DNA from: Bifidobacterium goeldii
Lineage (GTDB): Bacteria; Actinomycetota; Actinomycetes; Actinomycetales; Bifidobacteriaceae
NCBI RefSeq assembly: GCF_003951095.1
Contig: NZ_QXGL01000003.1
Location: forward strand, 62,001 to 126,000
DNA length: 64,000 nt
Direction: 5' to 3'
Shown here one piece after another: positions 21,777-30,752 of the stretch. The notes beneath the pieces were generated by a model that was given only the letters and a program-made list of their open reading frames with translations, was not told where the DNA came from and ran no database searches. Position 1 is the first letter of the stretch. Each line of letters starts with the position of its first letter. The position numbers and the translations under genes are program-made.

Positions 21777-22880
21777 TCACCTGCGCGGCAGTGAACCGCG
21801 CAACACTATGTCTGGAGCACTTTGCACGTAGATCAAACGGCTGGCTGCCTCCTCAGCTCCGTCTGTATCTGTGTCATGCTTGGCAAGAATGCTGTCCACA
21901 GCGGACTGGCCCATCTGTTCAAGTGGCAGATGCACCGTAGTCAGCGGCGGGTATACGTCAGCGGAGTATGGAATGTCATCGAAGCCGGTAACGCCCACAT
22001 CTTTGCCGGGCTCAATGCCGTTTGCGCGCAAGGCTGTCATCGCACCAATTGCCATCACATCGTTCAGCGCAATAACCGAATCGACGCCGTGGCCGTTATA
22101 GAGCGCACCTTCACCGGGCTTAAGTAGACCAGAACGGGCCATTTGCATGATCGCGGCATAGCCTTCAGTGCGGCTGAACTTGCCATTGGCAATGGCCTTT
22201 GGATCGATGGTGATACCCGCATCGGCGAATACTTCAAGCATTGCGGCGAGTCGTTCATGCGACGAGCGGTGATTTTCGTCACCACGCAGGATTGCGGGGT
22301 GCGTATATCCCGAATCGACGATGAGCTGAGCAATCGCACGCGCACCAACATCATTGGCTACATCCACGGCGGAGAATGGTAGGTTGCGGTTGAGAATGAA
22401 CACCGCGCGACCGCCGGTCGACTCATACTGTTTCAGTTCTTCGGTGAGTTTTTCGCGTTCGGGCGCGTTGACGTATTCACTTTCCGAGATGATGATGCCG
22501 CGCGGGCGCGTAGCGGTAGCTTTGCGCACGGCTTCAAGCTCTTCGTGCGGGGTAGTGGCTACACCGATGGTCACTGAGATACCGCGTTCTGCCGCCGCTT
22601 TGACTACGCCCTGCGAGACGGATGCAAAATATGGGTCGGAGATGTCGGAAACCAGCAACACAATGTTGGGTGCTGCACCTTTGGCAACCGCCTGCGCGTA
22701 AGCGTTGGGTCGGTAGTTGAGCTTGTTAGCAGCCGCCATCACCTTCACATACGATTGATTGCGTACCTTGCGAGTGCTGCCATTGAGCACGCGGGATGCG
22801 GTGGCGATGGAAACATTGGCTTCACGCGCGACGTCCATCAGTGTTGCCGGCGAGACTGCCTTGTCGTTTTGGATAGCCAC
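21777..22880 (-). CDS. LacI-family transcriptional regulator
   Basis: A 367-aa LacI/GalR repressor. The N-terminal helix-turn-helix and hinge are TLMDVAREANVSIATASRVLNG through NKLNYRPNAYAQAVA. The periplasmic-binding-protein-like effector domain follows (LLVSDISDPYFASVSQGV, ALNDVMAIGAMTALRANG, VGVTGFDDIPYSADVYPPLTTVHLP). The effector is probably a sugar or sugar acid. It lies between the isomerase (convergent) and glycerate kinase (divergent). Related operator-like sites lie before the isomerase, before glycerate kinase and ~50 bases before its own start, suggesting a local regulon with autoregulation. Confidence 0.95.
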   Translation of the reverse strand: MAIQNDKAVSPATLMDVAREANVSIATASRVLNGSTRKVRNQSYVKVMAAANKLNYRPNAYAQAVAKGAAPNIVLLVSDISDPYFASVSQGVVKAAAERGISVTIGVATTPHEELEAVRKATATRPRGIIISESEYVNAPEREKLTEELKQYESTGGRAVFILNRNLPFSAVDVANDVGARAIAQLIVDSGYTHPAILRGDENHRSSHERLAAMLEVFADAGITIDPKAIANGKFSRTEGYAAIMQMARSGLLKPGEGALYNGHGVDSVIALNDVMAIGAMTALRANGIEPGKDVGVTGFDDIPYSADVYPPLTTVHLPLEQMGQSAVDSILAKHDTDTDGAEEAASRLIYVQSAPDIVLRGSLPRR

Positions 22881-22932
22881 AATACGCCTAGTCCTTTTCT
22901 TCGCTAAGGTTCTTTCCTGAAGCGGAAAACTA

Positions 22933-22948
22933 TTTGAAACGCTTACCG
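22933..22948. promoter_or_regulatory. LacI-type operator-like site 3 (autoregulatory)
   Basis: TTTGAAA-CG-CTTACCG; read on the minus strand it begins CGGTAAGCGTTTC. One half matches the isomerase operators and the CG centre is typical of LacI sites. It lies just upstream of the regulator's start. Confidence 0.5.
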
Positions 22949-23052
22949 TAATAATAGCCGAAAAGCGTGACTGTTGTGAGCGTCAACGTTCAAAAGATGA
23001 ATAAAATGTTTGAAAGTCAGATTTTTGACGTGCTTGAATGTGTGGGAATACA

Positions 23053-23068
23053 TGGTAAGCGTTTTCCA
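23053..23068. promoter_or_regulatory. LacI-type operator-like site 4 (glycerate kinase)
   Basis: TGGTAAG-CG-TTTTCCA, an imperfect palindrome with a CG centre, shares GGTAAGCGTTT with site 3 read on the minus strand. It ends 19 bases before the glycerate kinase start. Confidence 0.6.
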
Positions 23069-23087
23069 TTTTGGCGTGTCGTAGAGT

Positions 23088-24236
23088 ATGCTTGAAGCCA
23101 TGACGCGATATCTATGCGCCCCCGACTCGTTTAAAGAGAGCCTGACTGCCATCGAAGCAGCACAGGCAATGGCCCGGGGGATCAAGAAAGCGGACCCCGA
23201 AGCTGAGGTTCGATGCCTGCCAATGGCCGATGGAGGCGAAGGCACCACCCGTGCGCTCGTTGACGCCACCAGCGGTGTAATGCGCTCCGTTACCGTGCAT
23301 GATCCGCTTGGTCGGCCAATCACTGCATCCTTTGGAATGCTCGGAGACGGTACGACCGCCGTGGTTGAAACAGCGGCGGCAAGCGGCCTGGGATTACTGA
23401 AATCAGGGGAGCGCGATCCACTCATCACCTCGTCCTATGGCACCGGTGAACTCATCCGCGCGGCGCTCGACGCCGGGGCACAACGCATTCTTATCGGTCT
23501 TGGTGGATCCGCTACAAATGACGCGGGCGCTGGCATCCTTCAGGCGCTCGGTGCGAAGTTGCTGAACAGTCTCGGCGAGGAGCTGGCGTCCGGAGGGGCG
23601 GCGCTCGCCGGTCTTGACCATGTGGATCTGGATGGTCTCGACCCGCGATTGGCCGAAGTTGAGATCGTCGCCGCCTGCGACGTGACCAACCCGCTGACCG
23701 GCCCGAACGGCGCCAGCGCCGTATTCGGCCCGCAGAAGGGAGCGTCCGCCACCGATGTCGAGCTGCTCGACAAGTCATTGACCCGTTTCGCTATCGTCGT
23801 CGAACGCCAACTAGAGGTACACATCGCCGACCAGCCTGGAGCTGGAGCCGCCGGCGGTATCGGCGCTGCACTGCTTGCGTTCCTGCATGCGCGGTTCATG
23901 CCCGGCGTCGATTTGGTCATCGAACAGGCCGGACTCGATGCAGCCGCGCAGTGGGCCGATGTCGTGTTCACTGGCGAAGGCTCTATTGACTTCCAGACTA
24001 AATTCGGCAAAACGCCGGCCGGCGTGGCAAAAACCGCCAAAAAATATGGGCGCCCGGTCATCGCTGTTGCCGGGCACATCGGCCGCGGTATCGACGAACT
24101 ACACGAGGCCGGTATCGACGCTGTCTTCGGCATCGCACCTGGTGCCGCCTCGCTTGAGAACCTACTCGAGCACGCCGCCGACAACGTCACCTTCACCACC
24201 GAACAAATTGTGCGCACACTGAATCTCAGCGCATGA
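23088..24236 (+). CDS. Glycerate kinase (GarK/GlxK family)
   Basis: A 382-aa type I glycerate 2-kinase, usual family length, phosphorylating D-glycerate to 2-phosphoglycerate for glycolysis. Signatures: APDSFKESLTAIEAAQAMARG at the start, PMADGGEGTT, GLGGSATNDAGAGILQALG, GPNGASAVFGPQKGA, and TGEGSIDFQTKFGKTP near the end. ATG 23088 or ATG 23100 (MTRYLCAPDSF) are both possible; neither has a clear Shine-Dalgarno. Divergent from the LacI-type regulator with an operator-like site just upstream, so it is probably controlled by it. Confidence 0.95.
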   Translation: MLEAMTRYLCAPDSFKESLTAIEAAQAMARGIKKADPEAEVRCLPMADGGEGTTRALVDATSGVMRSVTVHDPLGRPITASFGMLGDGTTAVVETAAASGLGLLKSGERDPLITSSYGTGELIRAALDAGAQRILIGLGGSATNDAGAGILQALGAKLLNSLGEELASGGAALAGLDHVDLDGLDPRLAEVEIVAACDVTNPLTGPNGASAVFGPQKGASATDVELLDKSLTRFAIVVERQLEVHIADQPGAGAAGGIGAALLAFLHARFMPGVDLVIEQAGLDAAAQWADVVFTGEGSIDFQTKFGKTPAGVAKTAKKYGRPVIAVAGHIGRGIDELHEAGIDAVFGIAPGAASLENLLEHAADNVTFTTEQIVRTLNLSA

Positions 24237-24328
24237 TGGTAATACCAGTGCTGTAGTCATACGCGTCCACACATATGGCTACACTTGCTTCGATTGGGTA
24301 CATGTACGCAAACGTTTGGAGAATAACT

Positions 24329-24613
24329 ATGCCTCTCGGCACCGATCCTACACCGCAGGGTTTTGCGAATCCCCCCATTGACGACTTGATGCAGCACGCT
24401 GATTCCAAGTACGCTCTGGCAATTTTTGCTGCTAAGCGTGCCCGTCAGATCAACTCCTACTTCACTCAGCTCAACGAAGGCCTTCTGCAGAATGTTGGCC
24501 CGCTGGTTGAATACCAGAACCAGGAGAAGCCGCTGTCGATCGCATTCCGTGAGATTAACGACGGCTTGCTCGAGGAAACCCTTGGCGAGGATGATCTGAA
24601 CGAAGGTAACTGA
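24329..24613 (+). CDS. rpoZ: RNA polymerase omega subunit
   Basis: A 94-aa omega subunit, which supports assembly of the beta-prime subunit. The motif [29 protein letters not shown] is diagnostic, followed by an acidic tail ([10 protein letters not shown]). The frame continues upstream to 24275 but GGAG at 24318-24321 places the start at ATG 24329. Adjacent to metK, as in several actinobacteria. Confidence 0.95.
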   Translation: MPLGTDPTPQGFANPPIDDLMQHADSKYALAIFAAKRARQINSYFTQLNEGLLQNVGPLVEYQNQEKPLSIAFREINDGLLEETLGEDDLNEGN

Positions 24614-24932
24614 GTTCGTTCAACGTGCGTTTCCACGTCCAACCCTCGTACAGACATAGCGTCCGCCGAGGTGTTTGCATCGTGACTCGCATGCGGCCAG
24701 ATAGTGGTTATCGTCGCTACTGCTCTGGCATTGATTGGCGCAGCATTCCAAGCTGGATTGCTGCATGACGATGTGGACGCCTCCAGAGAACAACGATGAC
24801 GGTGATGCAATATCCATCGCATCGTTTCGATGGGGGCGTATTATTTTCTGCAACAAAAATGTTCGGTCCGTCTTCCCGCCGGTGCGGGCCGATTGGGGGA
24901 TCGGCGGGCAGTATTAGGAGGTGCGAAGCGGT
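24614..24932 (+). other. rpoZ-metK intergenic leader
   Basis: About 320 bases without a convincing gene. Close to metK a nested hairpin can be drawn: CCCGCC (24875-24880) with GGCGGG (24903-24908), with an inner GCCGAT/ATCGGC stem. It ends 7 bases before the AGGAGG of metK, so it could modulate metK translation. I could not match it to a known SAM riboswitch class. Confidence 0.35.
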
Positions 24933-26147
24933 ATGGAGCGACGATTGATCTCCGCCGAATCGGTGACAGAAGGCCATCCCGACAAGATTTGCGATCAGAT
25001 TTCAGACGCGATTTTGGATGACCTACTCAAGCAGGATATTCACTCGCATGTTGCCGTGGAAACAGTGGCTGGCGTCGGCCAATTCCTCATTTTTGGTGAG
25101 GTAAACAGCGAGGGCTATTGCGAAGTACAGCACGTTGTGCGCGATGTCGTGCGCCGCATTGGTTATACGAGCAGTGAGATCGGCCTTGATGCTGATTCTT
25201 GCGGCGTGCTCGTTTCCATCACTGGTCAGAGCGCCGAAATCAACCAGGGCGTCTCTCGTCTGAGCCACGAGCAGGAGTCTGCAGCGAGCCGTGAGGAGCG
25301 TTACGAAGCACAGGGCGCTGGCGATCAGGGCGTTATGTTCGGCTATGCGACCGACGAGACGGATGTGATGATGCCGCTGCCGATCTACCTTGCGCATCGA
25401 CTGGCTTATCGTCTCGCCCAAGTGCGTAAAAGCGGCGAAGTCGCACACTTGCGCCCGGATGGCAAGACGCAGGTCACCATCGAATACGACGAGCATGACA
25501 AGGCTATCCGCCTCGACACCGTGCTCATCTCCACGCAGCATGACCCGGAGGCGAGCCACGACTGGCTTGAGGCGCAGCTGGTTGAGCATGTCATCACTCC
25601 GGTGCTCAACGATGTGCTTGGCGACAAGGTGCGTCACGACGATTACCGTGTGCTGGTCAACCCGACCGGCTCGTTTGTGCTCGGTGGCCCGGCCGCTGAT
25701 TCTGGTTTGACTGGCCGCAAGATCATCGTCGATACGTACGGTGGCGCAGCTCACCACGGTGGCGGCGCGTTCTCCGGCAAGGATCCAAGCAAGGTTGATC
25801 GTTCTGCCGCATATGCTGCGCGTTGGGTTGCGAAGAACATTGTGGCTGCTGGCCTCGCTCACAAGGTTGAGGTTCAGGTTGCGTACGCAATCGGCGTGGC
25901 TGACCCGGTGAGCGTCAACGTGGAAACGTATGGCACTGAAATCGGTGGCGTAACGCGTGAACAGATTCAGAAGGCTGTGCGTGAAGTGTTCGACCTGCGC
26001 CCGGCAGCGATTATCGACGAGCTTGACTTGCTGCGTCCGATTTACTCGAAGACTGCCTCATACGGTCACTTTGGCCGCGAGGATAAGGACTTCACGTGGG
26101 AGCGTACTGATAAAGCTGATGCACTGAAGGCTGTTATCGAAGCGTAA
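24933..26147 (+). CDS. metK: S-adenosylmethionine synthetase
   Basis: MetK (404 aa) makes SAM from methionine and ATP. Signatures: [65 protein letters not shown] at 24916-24921 sets ATG 24933; the longer GTG 24921 overlaps that site. A hairpin terminator follows. Cfa, the next gene, consumes SAM. Confidence 0.98.
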   Translation: MERRLISAESVTEGHPDKICDQISDAILDDLLKQDIHSHVAVETVAGVGQFLIFGEVNSEGYCEVQHVVRDVVRRIGYTSSEIGLDADSCGVLVSITGQSAEINQGVSRLSHEQESAASREERYEAQGAGDQGVMFGYATDETDVMMPLPIYLAHRLAYRLAQVRKSGEVAHLRPDGKTQVTIEYDEHDKAIRLDTVLISTQHDPEASHDWLEAQLVEHVITPVLNDVLGDKVRHDDYRVLVNPTGSFVLGGPAADSGLTGRKIIVDTYGGAAHHGGGAFSGKDPSKVDRSAAYAARWVAKNIVAAGLAHKVEVQVAYAIGVADPVSVNVETYGTEIGGVTREQIQKAVREVFDLRPAAIIDELDLLRPIYSKTASYGHFGREDKDFTWERTDKADALKAVIEA

Positions 26148-26212
26148 GAGTGAAGCGCTCACACTGCAACTCGCACTGTGAGCTCGCATGATAATTGCAT
26201 GACAGACTATGG

Positions 26213-26246
26213 CGCCTGCCGTGATGTGGTTCACGGCAGGCGTTTC
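26213..26246 (+). terminator. Intrinsic terminator after metK
   Basis: An 11-bp perfect stem (26213-26223 with 26232-26242, CGCCTGCCGTG/CACGGCAGGCG) is followed by TTT. Its position argues that the next gene starts downstream of it. Confidence 0.8.
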
Positions 26247-26319
26247 GCATATGGGGACATGTAAAGCAATGATTCCCGAGGCCTTGCCGCGGGAATACGT
26301 GGAAAAGAGGCGAATACCA

Positions 26320-27624
26320 ATGGGATATGGTAGGAACATGACCGTGGCCGAGATGGTCAGCGAATTCATTGAGCCTAATGACAAACTGCGCGTCACAGCA
26401 TTCGACGGTTCAACATTCGGCCCGGACTCGGCTGAATTGACGGTAAAAGTGAACACACCGAATGCGGTGTATCAGCTGCTTGAACATCCAAATGAAATTG
26501 GCGCAGTGCGCGCTTATGTACTCGGCGATTTTGACATCGATGGCATTGACTATGCGGATCCATATCCACAGTTGCGCCAATTGCGTGCGCTGGCACCATA
26601 CGTAAAACGCGCGACGCCGCTCGCGGTAGCGAAGGTCGCTTCTGCAGTTTTCAGCCATGGTATTCGCCGAGCTCCTGTGCCAGCTACTGAAGGCCCTTCA
26701 AAATTCGCGCGCATCAAATCTGGCTTGTTGCCGCACACTGAGAAGGCTGACAGTGAGACTGTGAGCTTCCACTACGACATGTCTAACGACTTCTACCGCA
26801 ACTTCCTCGGCCCGACCATGACCTATACCTGCGCCGTATTCCCAACTGAGAACACCAGTCTTGAGGATGCGCAGCGTAACAAGATTCGTCTTGTGCTCGA
26901 CAAACTTGGGCTTAAGCCTGGCGATCGTCTACTTGACATCGGCTGCGGATGGGGATCGCTGGTGATCGAAGCTGCTAAACGTGGTATCAAAGCGCTTGGC
27001 GTGTCCCTGTCGAAGGAACAGATCGAGTACGGTCAAGCGTGGATTAAGCGCGAAGGTCTTGAAGATCTTGCCGAATTGCGCGTTATGGACTACCGTGACG
27101 TGCCCGAACGTGACTTCGACGGCATCTGCTCGATCGGCATGATGGAGCACGTGGGCGTGAAGAATTATCAAAGCTACTTCGAAGCAATGTACAAGCTGTT
27201 GAAGCCTTGCGGACGCTTACTCAACCATCAGATCACCATCAGCCATGACAAGCCGAACGGCAAGCCTGGCACTGATGAGTTCCTCGACCGCTATATTTTC
27301 CCCGACGGCGATCTTGGCGCGCCTGGATTTATTGAATCATGCATTCATGATGCTGGCTTCAACGTAGTACATCAAGAAAACCTGCGTCAGCATTACGCGC
27401 TCACCTTGCATCATTGGAACCATAACCTGTCTGAGCATTGGGATGAAGCAGTACAGGAAGTCGGTTTTGAACGTGCGAAAGTGTGGGGCTTGTACATGGC
27501 TGCATGCGCGCTCAACTTCGAGCTCGACGGCATCCAAGTGCACCAGTTCCTCGCTGTGAAGCCCGATCGTACAGGCCACCCGGATGGCAAGTGGTATCCG
27601 CTGCGCCCATGGTGGAAGGCGTGA
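26320..27624 (+). CDS. cfa: Cyclopropane-fatty-acyl-phospholipid synthase
   Basis: A 434-aa SAM-dependent enzyme that adds a methylene bridge to unsaturated membrane lipid acyl chains. N-terminal CFA domain, then the methyltransferase domain: LLDIGCGWGSLVIEAAKRG (SAM motif I), GVSLSKEQIEYG, ICSIGMMEHVGVKNY, and the CFA-typical FLDRYIFPDGDL. An in-frame extension to 26209 overlaps the metK terminator. AAAGAGG at 26304-26310 sits 9 bases before ATG 26320, which is therefore preferred. Probably monocistronic. Confidence 0.95.
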   Translation: MGYGRNMTVAEMVSEFIEPNDKLRVTAFDGSTFGPDSAELTVKVNTPNAVYQLLEHPNEIGAVRAYVLGDFDIDGIDYADPYPQLRQLRALAPYVKRATPLAVAKVASAVFSHGIRRAPVPATEGPSKFARIKSGLLPHTEKADSETVSFHYDMSNDFYRNFLGPTMTYTCAVFPTENTSLEDAQRNKIRLVLDKLGLKPGDRLLDIGCGWGSLVIEAAKRGIKALGVSLSKEQIEYGQAWIKREGLEDLAELRVMDYRDVPERDFDGICSIGMMEHVGVKNYQSYFEAMYKLLKPCGRLLNHQITISHDKPNGKPGTDEFLDRYIFPDGDLGAPGFIESCIHDAGFNVVHQENLRQHYALTLHHWNHNLSEHWDEAVQEVGFERAKVWGLYMAACALNFELDGIQVHQFLAVKPDRTGHPDGKWYPLRPWWKA

Positions 27625-27651
27625 CAGACAAGCGTGTGGTAAAAGTGAGGT

Positions 27652-29895
27652 ATGACCACGACCAGTGACGCATTGCAGCCCACCTTCGACGGGCTCGCGC
27701 CGCGCAAACGACGCCGGCGCGCGCCCGCCGAACGCATTCGTGCCGACGCGCGCCCAATTGCGCAAGTCGTGCTCGACGTACAAGCCACTCATTTAGGGCG
27801 TACCTTTGATTATCTCGTTGACGAGCACCAATCCGAATCCGCACAGCCAGGCGTTATGGTACGCGTGCGTTTCGGCGGTCGCCTGATTGACGGCATCATC
27901 TGGAATCGTGTTGAAACAAGCGATACGCCAGCATCGTCATTACGGTTCATTGAACGCGTCATTACCCCGCACGTACTGGTTTCTGCGTCAATGCGCGAAG
28001 ATATTACGCGCATTGCTGACGCGTATGGTGGCACGCGCGCGAATATTCTCCGCCTTGCAGTGCCCCCTCGCGTGGCGCGCGTCGATAAAGAACAGCAGTT
28101 AGCAGCTACTTCTCGTTGGATCGGGCGATCTCGTTTCAGCGAGCGCGATGATGAGACGCTCGAACGCGGATTTCAACAGTTCAGCGAATGTTATGACGGC
28201 GCTGCTCGACTGCGCGCTGCAATCGAAGGCAGCGGGTTTGCCGCGTTCGTATGTGACGCTCGACCAGGCGCGCGAGCATGGTCTGCTGACATAGCGTGGA
28301 TGATCGTAGATGCGATGCGTTCAGGTATGCCGGCAATAGTCGTATTACCTGGGTTGCGGCAATGCGAAGATCTTGCCCGCGCGTTAGAAACGCTCGGATT
28401 GCAGCGTTTTGCGCATACGGGTGCGGAACATGGCGGATTCGCCGGTGATTTTGCGATTATGGGAGCCGCGTTAGCTCCAGCTGAACGATATCGTGCGTAT
28501 GTAGCTGCTGCCACGGGGCAGATCAGATGCGTTATTGGAACACGTGCAGCAATGTATGCGCCAGTTGAGGGGCGCGCACTGTTCGTTATTGTTGACGATG
28601 CAGCCTATCAGAACGCTGATGGCATGATGCCATACGCGCAAGCACGCGGCGTGATGCGTTTGCGTGCAGCCGGCCGTGGAGGCGTGTTCGTTGCTATGGC
28701 ATTTGCTCGCAGCCCATTGAGCCAATGGGAGGTTGGGCGCGATGCGCGCACAACGCCGGTGAGCGGCCCCAGTGAGCCAGTAACGCCATTGCCGAGCGTG
28801 CGCCGCGATTCAATGCCATGGATACGCTGGCTGAATCGTGAAGAGTTGAATCGACTCGCCGACCCTACTATCGGCTCGCGTGTGCCGCACACAGCGGTTC
28901 GTATTCTGTCTCAAGCATTGGAAACCGGCCCCATATTGCTATCTATCCCAGCTGACGGGGTAGGGGAGGCGCTCGCCTGTACGCGGTGTCATCGTCAAGC
29001 GCGATGCGCAAAATGTACTGGCCCCTTGCAGCTTGTTGGCGATGCGGTACCGCGGTGCCGTTGGTGTGCTGCCGCAGCAGTGAACTGGCGATGCCCAGAA
29101 TGCTCATGTGAGCGTATGCGTGTAGTGCGGGTTGGTGCAACGGGTACTGCGCATGAGTTAAGCGGATTATTCCGTGGCGTGCCCATCGTATTGTCGTCGC
29201 CCAATCAGCCTAGAGGGGTAATTGAAGAAGTTGATTGTCGCCCGCAAATCGTTGTTGCGACTCCGGGTGCAGAGCCGCGCGTATTGCCGAGCGTGCTCGA
29301 TGCGCGCGCGAATCCTGGCGAATATCGTGCGGTAGCGATTCTTGACGCATGGACGAGCTTGTATTCGCCTGGTATTGACGCTCGAGTAGACGCGTTAACA
29401 GCATGGATGCGCGCAATGTCATTATGCGCGCCTCGCACTCGTGGTGGGCAAGGATTACTGATTGGTGAAAGTGACCCTGCGCTGGCTCGCTCACTGATGG
29501 TGTGGGATCCGACACTGTTAGCTGCGAAAGAATTGGAAGAGCGCGAGCAAACCGGCATGCCGCCAACGTTTGCTGTGGCATGCGTATGGGGCAGGCGTGA
29601 CGCAGTCATGAACGCGTTAACTGCTATTGGAGCGATTGACGGCGCTTGGGCTGAAGTGAGTATTGATGGTGTTGCTATGCCAGCGATGCTGGGCCCGGTT
29701 CCGATTGCGCAACCAGTTACCGTGAGTGCTCGCGAATTAGAAAGCACGGCTGATCGTGTGAAAGCAGTCGTGCGCGTGCCGCTTGCTGATCGTGCTGAGC
29801 TAGCAGTACGCCTGCGCGCAGCGGTGTCGCATCATGTTGCTTCACGTCAATCAGGAGAATTGCGATTCCAAGTTGATCCGAAGGATTTGATGTGA
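27652..29895 (+). CDS. priA: Primosomal protein N' (PriA), helicase motifs missing
   Basis: A 747-aa PriA homologue involved in replication restart. The N-terminal 3'-DNA-binding domain is visible (VVLDVQATHLGRTFDYLVD, GVMVRVRFGGRLIDGIIW) and the paired zinc-binding cysteines CTRCHRQARCAKC, CRWC and CPEC near residues 443-485. The helicase core is degenerate: no GSGKT Walker A, and the DEEH box is replaced by the segment IVDDAAYQN. This is the usual state of actinobacterial PriA, so DNA binding rather than unwinding is likely. fmt lies downstream, separated by a HAD hydrolase gene; priA-fmt linkage is common. Confidence 0.93.
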   Translation: MTTTSDALQPTFDGLAPRKRRRRAPAERIRADARPIAQVVLDVQATHLGRTFDYLVDEHQSESAQPGVMVRVRFGGRLIDGIIWNRVETSDTPASSLRFIERVITPHVLVSASMREDITRIADAYGGTRANILRLAVPPRVARVDKEQQLAATSRWIGRSRFSERDDETLERGFQQFSECYDGAARLRAAIEGSGFAAFVCDARPGARAWSADIAWMIVDAMRSGMPAIVVLPGLRQCEDLARALETLGLQRFAHTGAEHGGFAGDFAIMGAALAPAERYRAYVAAATGQIRCVIGTRAAMYAPVEGRALFVIVDDAAYQNADGMMPYAQARGVMRLRAAGRGGVFVAMAFARSPLSQWEVGRDARTTPVSGPSEPVTPLPSVRRDSMPWIRWLNREELNRLADPTIGSRVPHTAVRILSQALETGPILLSIPADGVGEALACTRCHRQARCAKCTGPLQLVGDAVPRCRWCAAAAVNWRCPECSCERMRVVRVGATGTAHELSGLFRGVPIVLSSPNQPRGVIEEVDCRPQIVVATPGAEPRVLPSVLDARANPGEYRAVAILDAWTSLYSPGIDARVDALTAWMRAMSLCAPRTRGGQGLLIGESDPALARSLMVWDPTLLAAKELEEREQTGMPPTFAVACVWGRRDAVMNALTAIGAIDGAWAEVSIDGVAMPAMLGPVPIAQPVTVSARELESTADRVKAVVRVPLADRAELAVRLRAAVSHHVASRQSGELRFQVDPKDLM

Positions 29896-29963
29896 TGGCG
29901 TAGTCGTCGCGATACCATGAAACGATGGATACGGCAGTTGTATCCGCTATGGATGGAGGCATC

Positions 29964-30677
29964 ATGAAGGGTTGGCCTGGAGAGCCTGAAATGGAGCATG
30001 ACGTGCTGATGGCAGACGGTGAGGCCGCTGCTGCAGCTGGCAAGCCGATCACCGACGTGATCTTTGACTTCGGTAACGTGCTGATCTACTGGGATCCTGC
30101 TGCGGTAATGTCACCACGTTATACGCAGGATACTGTTGAGCGTTTTCTCGACAATGATATTTCCGGTTTCTACGATGCGAACGATCGCATGGATGGTGGC
30201 GCTACCCCCGAGGAGGGCATCGCATGGATGCGTGAAACTCACGGTGACCAGTGGGCTGATATGTTGCGTTATTACATTGATAACTTTGAAGATTCATTGA
30301 CTGGCGTCGTACCCGGTATGCGCGTGCTCGTCAATGATCTCAAAGCCGCTGGTATTGGCGTATGGGGCTTGTCGAATTGGGAGAAGGAACTGTTCCACTA
30401 CGCGGAGGAGAATTGCGCGATTCTGCGTCAGCTTGATGGCAAGTTGGTTTCGGGTTTTGTACGCTTGCGCAAACCGCATAAGGAAATTTATCAAGCGGCG
30501 CTCAACCAGTTTGGTATTGCGGCGGAGACGAGCGTATTCATTGACGACAAGGCAATGAATATTGTTGGCGCTAATAAGGCTGGTATTCGCGGTATTCGCT
30601 TCTCTGATTCGCGCAAACTGCGTGACATTCTCATCGCGCAGGGCGTGCATATTCCGGGAACGCAGCGCGTACAGTGA
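29964..30677 (+). CDS. HAD-superfamily hydrolase (class IA-like)
   Basis: A ~237-aa HAD phosphatase-like protein. Motif I is DFGNVL, with Asn at the usual second Asp position as in the YihX/haloacid-dehalogenase-like branch; motif II is LSN, motif III Lys in RKPHKEIY, motif IV FIDDK. Substrate unknown; the family includes sugar-phosphate phosphatases. Upstream ATGs at 29925 and 29949 are possible; ATG 29964 is chosen for the GGAGG at 29955-29959, though the spacing is short. It sits between priA and fmt and may be co-transcribed with them. Confidence 0.85.
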   Translation: MKGWPGEPEMEHDVLMADGEAAAAAGKPITDVIFDFGNVLIYWDPAAVMSPRYTQDTVERFLDNDISGFYDANDRMDGGATPEEGIAWMRETHGDQWADMLRYYIDNFEDSLTGVVPGMRVLVNDLKAAGIGVWGLSNWEKELFHYAEENCAILRQLDGKLVSGFVRLRKPHKEIYQAALNQFGIAAETSVFIDDKAMNIVGANKAGIRGIRFSDSRKLRDILIAQGVHIPGTQRVQ

Positions 30678-30752
30678 GTTTTTCGTTCGTGAATTCGTTT
30701 GCTGGCTTGTATTCCAGCATTTCAGTAGGTATTGCAGTGAAGGAGAGATGAT

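Noticed and set aside
26209..26319. Longer N-terminus for cyclopropane synthase
   Set aside because: It would include the metK terminator hairpin; a good Shine-Dalgarno precedes ATG 26320.
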